Assembly (NCBI GenBank): GCA_003248315.1
Contig: QKWM01000004.1
Location: 930,001 to 994,000 of the forward strand
Reading direction: 5' to 3'
DNA: 64,000 nt
DNA from: Streptomyces sp. SW4
Lineage (GTDB): Bacteria > Actinomycetota > Actinomycetes > Streptomycetales > Streptomycetaceae
Part shown: positions 60,453-64,000 of the stretch, piece by piece
How positions within the stretch are numbered: position 1 is the stretch's first letter
Layout of the letters: every line of letters starts with the position of its first letter
Translations under genes and position numbers: made by a program
Notes under the pieces: model-generated
What the model was told of the DNA's origin: nothing
The model's database searches: none
The model's input: only the letters and a program-made list of their open reading frames with translations

Positions 60453-61625
60453 TCATGTACTGCGCCGGGTCACGAACTCCGCCAGCGCGAGCAGGCCGCC
60501 CGCCGCCTCGGGGTCGGGTACGGCACGGGCCAGTTCCTGCATGGCCCGGGCCATCCGGTCGGCCGCCTGGGCCTGCGCCCAGTCCCGGCCTCCCGCCCGC
60601 TCCACCGCCAGCGCGGTGCGCTCCAGGTCCTCCTTGTCCTTCTCGTACGGCCGTCCGTACAGCTCGGCGAGGTCGGCGGCGGCCGGCGTGCCGGCGGCGA
60701 GCCCCGCGACCACCGGGAGCGACTTCTTGCGGGCGGCCAGATCGGCCCCGGCCGGCTTGCCGGTGCGACCGGGGTCGCCCCAGATGCCGATGATGTCGTC
60801 GATGAGCTGGAAGGCGAGCCCGGCCTCACGGCCGAACGCGTCCAGGGCCTCGACGTCCTCGTCCGGCGCCCCGGCGTACAGGGCACCGAGGGCGCAGGCG
60901 CAGCCCAGCAGCGCGCCGGTCTTGGCCTCGGCCATCGCGAGCGTCTCATCGAGGGTGACCTCGGCCGGTGCGCGCCGCTCCATGGCCGTGTCCGCCTGCT
61001 GGCCGGCGCACAGCTCCACGACGCAGTCGGCGAGCCGGGCGGCCGCCGCCGGCGACGCCGGGTGCGGGTCCGCGGCGAGCAGCCGCAGGGCCAGCGCCTG
61101 GAGCGCGTCCCCCGCGAGGATGGCGTCGGCGTCGCCGAACACCGTCCAGGCCGTGGGACGGTGGCGGCGGGTGGTGTCACGGTCCATCACGTCGTCGTGC
61201 AGCAGCGTGAAGTTGTGGACCAGCTCCACCGCCGCCGCGGCCCGGACGGCGTCCGCACGGGCCGCGGGCCCGCCGAGCGCGGTGGCGGACGCGAGGACCA
61301 GCGCGGGACGGATCGCCTTGCCCGCGTTGCCCGCCGCGGGAGTGCCGTCCACGTGCTGCCAGCCGAAGTGGTACAGGGCGATCCGGCTCAGGGGCCCGGG
61401 CAGGGACGCGATCGCGGACCGCAGTTCGGGATCGACCACCGTCCGGGCCTGCCGCAGCAGAACCGCCGCCTCCGGCCCGTCGGACAGGTCCTCGGCCCCC
61501 GTCCCGGGGGCCGCGCGGACCGCCGCGTCCGCGTCACCGGCATCGGCGGTCCCGACGGGCCCGTGCCCTTCCAGCGTCGCGGTCGTGCGCGGCGGCTCGG
61601 TGGTGCACTGCCGGGTCTCCGTCAT
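60453..61625 (-). CDS. Polyprenyl diphosphate synthase, probable encapsulin cargo
   Basis: 390 residues. The isoprenyl synthase fold has the first Asp-rich motif HDDVMD (Asp144, Asp145, Asp148), upstream NFTLL, and the second motif as DDIIGIWGD (276-284), lacking the usual third Asp of DDxxD. KAIRPAL supplies the diphosphate-binding Lys/Arg region. The first 50 or so residues are disordered Ala/Gly/Pro/Asp-rich sequence. Family 2B encapsulin operons encode such synthases as cargo with a disordered terminal extension. Product length (C15/C20 or longer) cannot be decided. It is 83 bp after the shell gene. Confidence 0.9.
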   Translation of the reverse strand: MTETRQCTTEPPRTTATLEGHGPVGTADAGDADAAVRAAPGTGAEDLSDGPEAAVLLRQARTVVDPELRSAIASLPGPLSRIALYHFGWQHVDGTPAAGNAGKAIRPALVLASATALGGPAARADAVRAAAAVELVHNFTLLHDDVMDRDTTRRHRPTAWTVFGDADAILAGDALQALALRLLAADPHPASPAAAARLADCVVELCAGQQADTAMERRAPAEVTLDETLAMAEAKTGALLGCACALGALYAGAPDEDVEALDAFGREAGLAFQLIDDIIGIWGDPGRTGKPAGADLAARKKSLPVVAGLAAGTPAAADLAELYGRPYEKDKEDLERTALAVERAGGRDWAQAQAADRMARAMQELARAVPDPEAAGGLLALAEFVTRRST

Positions 61626-61708
61626 GGATTCACCTCACCCCTGGGCCGCCTGCGTACCCCCGGGTGTACCCGCCCGGACGGGCGGGGACACGGCGTACGG
61701 GGGAAGGG

Positions 61709-63115
61709 TCACCGCCACCGGCCGATCTCGACGTTCTCCAGGACGCCGAGCGCGTCCGGGACGAGGACCGCAGCCGAGTAGTAGGCCGTCACCAGGTACT
61801 TGATGATGGCCTGTTCGTTGATGCCCATGAAGCGCACCGACAGGCTCGGCTCGATCTCGTCCGGGATGCCGGTGGCGCGCAGGCCGATGACGCCCTGGTC
61901 GGCCTCGCCGGTACGCATGGCGATGATCGAGGACGTCCGGGCCTCGGTGACCGGGATCTTGTTGCACGGGAAGATCGGCACGCCGCGCCAGGTCGGGATG
62001 CGGTTGCCCGCGATGTCGATGGTCTCCGGGACCAGCCCCCGCCGGTTGAGCTCGCGGCCGAACGCGGCGATCGCGCGCGGGTGGGCGAGGAACAGCTTGG
62101 TCCCGCGCCGGCGGCTCAGCAGCTCGTCCATGTCGTCCGGCCCGGGCACGCCGTCGTGCGGCTGGATCCGCTGGTCGTACTCGCAGTTGTGCAGCAGGCC
62201 GAACTCGCGGTTGTTGATCAGCTCGTGTTCCTGACGCTCCTTCAGCGCCTCGACCGTGAGCCGGATCTGCTGCTCGGTCTGGTTCATCGGCTGGTTGTAC
62301 AGGTCGGCCACGCGCGTGTGGATGCGCAGCACCGTCTGGGCGACGCTCAGTTCGTACTCGCGCGGCTTCGCCTCGTAGTCGACGAAGGTGTGCGGGATGT
62401 CCGGCTCTCCGGTGTGGCCGGCGGCGAGGTCGATCTCCTTCTCGCCGTGCTTGTTGGTGCGCTGCTCGGGGGCCGCGCGCCGCTCCTCCAGGTGCTGCCG
62501 CAGGGTGTCCGAGCGCTCGGCGACCTGGTCCAGGTCCTGGCGGGGCAGCACGAGCACCGTGCACGCGGTGACCGCGCGGGCGGTGTACTCCCAGACCGCG
62601 TCCCCGTCGAGCAAGGCCCGGTCACCGAAGTAGGCGCCGTCGGCGAGGACACCGAGGACCGCGTCGTCGCCGTAGGGGCCGGTGCCGACCTTCTCCACCC
62701 GGCCGTGCGCCAGCAGGTAGACCGCGTCGGTGCGGCTGCCGAAGGAGGCGATGACCTCGCCCGCCTCGAACTCCCGCTGCTCGCAGCGCCGGGCGAGCTC
62801 GGAGAGCACTTCCTCGTCCTCGTACGACCGCAGCGCCGGCAGTTCGCCGAGCTCCGCCGGAACCACCTCGACCCGGTCACCGGTCTTGACGAACGTCAGC
62901 CGCCCGTCGCCGACGGCGAAGGTCAGGCGCCGGTTCACCCGGTACGTACCGCCCTGGATGTCCACCCAGGGCAGCATGCGCAGCAGCCAGCGGGAGCTGA
63001 TCTCCTGCATCTGAGGCACGGACTTGGTCGTGGTGGCCAGGTTCCGCGCGGCCGCCGTGCCGAGACTCTGCTGCGGCCTGGTCTGCTCGGTGCGGACCTC
63101 TTCGCCTACCGACAT
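61709..63115 (-). CDS. Family 2B encapsulin shell protein with cyclic-nucleotide-binding domain
   Basis: 468 residues, the typical length of this family. An N-terminal arm (about 1-60, [21 protein letters not shown]) is followed by a CNB domain at about 93-205 ([46 protein letters not shown]; the usual GELAL phosphate-cassette is degenerate). From about 240 the HK97-type capsid fold resumes ([35 protein letters not shown] ... [13 protein letters not shown] ... [22 protein letters not shown]). Family 2B shells assemble into capsids that hold terpenoid enzymes. The ATG at 63115 starts the N-arm. Confidence 0.93.
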   Translation of the reverse strand: MSVGEEVRTEQTRPQQSLGTAAARNLATTTKSVPQMQEISSRWLLRMLPWVDIQGGTYRVNRRLTFAVGDGRLTFVKTGDRVEVVPAELGELPALRSYEDEEVLSELARRCEQREFEAGEVIASFGSRTDAVYLLAHGRVEKVGTGPYGDDAVLGVLADGAYFGDRALLDGDAVWEYTARAVTACTVLVLPRQDLDQVAERSDTLRQHLEERRAAPEQRTNKHGEKEIDLAAGHTGEPDIPHTFVDYEAKPREYELSVAQTVLRIHTRVADLYNQPMNQTEQQIRLTVEALKERQEHELINNREFGLLHNCEYDQRIQPHDGVPGPDDMDELLSRRRGTKLFLAHPRAIAAFGRELNRRGLVPETIDIAGNRIPTWRGVPIFPCNKIPVTEARTSSIIAMRTGEADQGVIGLRATGIPDEIEPSLSVRFMGINEQAIIKYLVTAYYSAAVLVPDALGVLENVEIGRWR

Positions 63116-63423
63116 AAGGAATTGCCCTCCCGGTCATGCCGGACGCATCTGCGCCCGGCATCGATGTGCACGGACCAGCCTTCCTCACACAGCGTGCTCG
63201 TGCTATTACCCGAAAGAGCGGGAATGGATCTACGGCCGCCGGGGCAGACATGGGGGCTCCCCCGACTCCCCGGCGGCGTACGGGACTTCGGCCGATGTCC
63301 GAAACGGCTCGCACACGGACCCGAACGAGCGCGGCGAGTAGTAGCGCGGGCCGCGCTTCGGTATAGGCACGGTACGGGCGCGCCGCGCCGGGCGGCGGCC
63401 GCGAGTCACGAAGGAGCGGGTCC
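63116..63423. other. Divergent intergenic region upstream of the encapsulin operon
   Basis: 308 bp holding the shell operon promoter (minus) and the amidase promoter (plus). I cannot assign hexamers with confidence. No gene is supported. Confidence 0.35.
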
Positions 63424-64000
63424 ATGGCCACACCCATGTCCGCGGGCAGTTTCCTCAGGGCACTGAAGGCGGAGGGCCTCACCGTCGTCGAGGTGGGCGA
63501 CTGGCGCACCCACAACCGCAACCACAAGGGCCCGTGGGACCCGTGCACGGCGTGATGATCCACCACACGGTGACCAAGGGCAGCGCCCGGACCGTCGAGA
63601 TCTGCCGCAGAGGGTACGAGGGGCTGCCCGGCCCGCTGTGCCACGGGGTGATCACCAAGGACGGCCGCGTCCACCTGGTCGGGTACGGCCGGGCCAACCA
63701 CGCCGGGCTGGGCGACGACGACGTGCTGCGGGCGGTCATCGCGGAGCGCGGGCTGCCCCCGGACAACGAGGCGAACACCGACGGCAACCGGTACTTCTAC
63801 GGCTTCGAGTGCGAGAACCTCGGCGACGGGAAGGACCCGTGGCCGGCGGCGCAGCTGGAGGCCGTCGAGAGAGCCGCCGCCGCGGTCTGCCGGTACCACG
63901 GCTGGAACGAGCGGTCGGTCATCGGCCATCTGGAGTGGCAGCCGGGCAAGGTGGACCCGAGGGGCTTCACGATGGCGTCGATGCGGGAGCGGATCCGGGG
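63424..64000 (+). CDS. N-acetylmuramoyl-L-alanine amidase, partial (one frame break)
   Basis: ATG 63424 follows GAAGGAG. Restoring a C near 63538 gives HGVMIHHTVTKGSARTVEICRRG, GPLCHGVITKDGRVHLVGYG, YGFECENLGDG and VIGHLEWQPGKVDPRGF, the amidase-2 (PGRP-like) zinc-amidase fold with its His ligands. It cleaves peptidoglycan stem peptides from muramic acid. No signal peptide precedes the domain. The gene runs off the window end at 64000. Confidence 0.85.

Overview
The window is core chromosome of a Streptomyces or very close relative. The evidence is the very high G+C with G/C-rich third codon positions, Shine-Dalgarno sequences of the GGAGG type, frequent GTG and TTG starts, a complete conservon, a nickel superoxide dismutase with its maturation protease, a GlxA-type copper radical oxidase and a family 2B encapsulin shell. 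From memory, the gene order resembles S. coelicolor from about SCO5356 (thrB) down to about SCO5249 (the shell gene); that is recollection, not a search.

Layout. 1-6764: aspartate-family biosynthesis on the minus strand (ArgS-like protein, lysA, hom, thrC, thrB). 6880-9174: a response regulator, tRNA-Arg(CCG), a short scar with a decayed attachment site, and a small peptide gene with a GG-type leader. 9175-16529: GlxA-like oxidase, DUF4142 protein, MarR regulator, deazaflavin-type nitroreductase, and the divergent Ku / LigD-polymerase end-joining pair. 16650-25845: NERD protein, phosphatase, a lipoprotein-kinase pair, an SH3 protein, an FtsW/PBP pair, an AurF-like diiron oxygenase and a TetR regulator. 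25865-33453: NlpC/P60 hydrolase and, convergent to it, a conservon (kinase, roadblock, DUF742, GTPase) ending in a StyA-like flavin monooxygenase. 33851-46846: PP2C-like protein, MarR regulator, GH25 lysozyme, Lon with an HspR-type operator, GNAT, SpeE-like protein, a two-component system and the giant 2-oxoglutarate decarboxylase/dehydrogenase. 46910-50285: tandem repeats, a DUF4097-PadR operon and an autoregulated HTH-ClpN pair. 50426-64000: oxidoreductase, malic enzyme, glutamate-type ABC transporter, methyltransferase, CGNR protein, sodX/sodN, YciI, GNAT, polyprenyl synthase with encapsulin shell, and a partial amidase.

Sequence quality matters when reading this annotation. About 40 apparent frameshifts break otherwise well-conserved genes, including central-metabolism genes. 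Nearly all are repaired by adding one G or C to a short G/C run, so I read them as base-calling deletions and annotate the genes as intact CDSs with the break positions noted.

The most interesting system is the family 2B encapsulin shell gene (61709-63115) followed 83 bp later on the same strand by a polyprenyl diphosphate synthase with a long disordered N-terminal extension (60453-61625): a candidate terpene-precursor nanocompartment with no terpene cyclase beside it. Other notable items are a perfect HAIR operator at lon, a likely leaderless autoregulated promoter at the HTH-ClpN operon, a decayed tRNA attachment site, an ArgS paralogue that has lost its catalytic signatures, and a 65-bp sequence present as identical inverted copies 14 kb apart.
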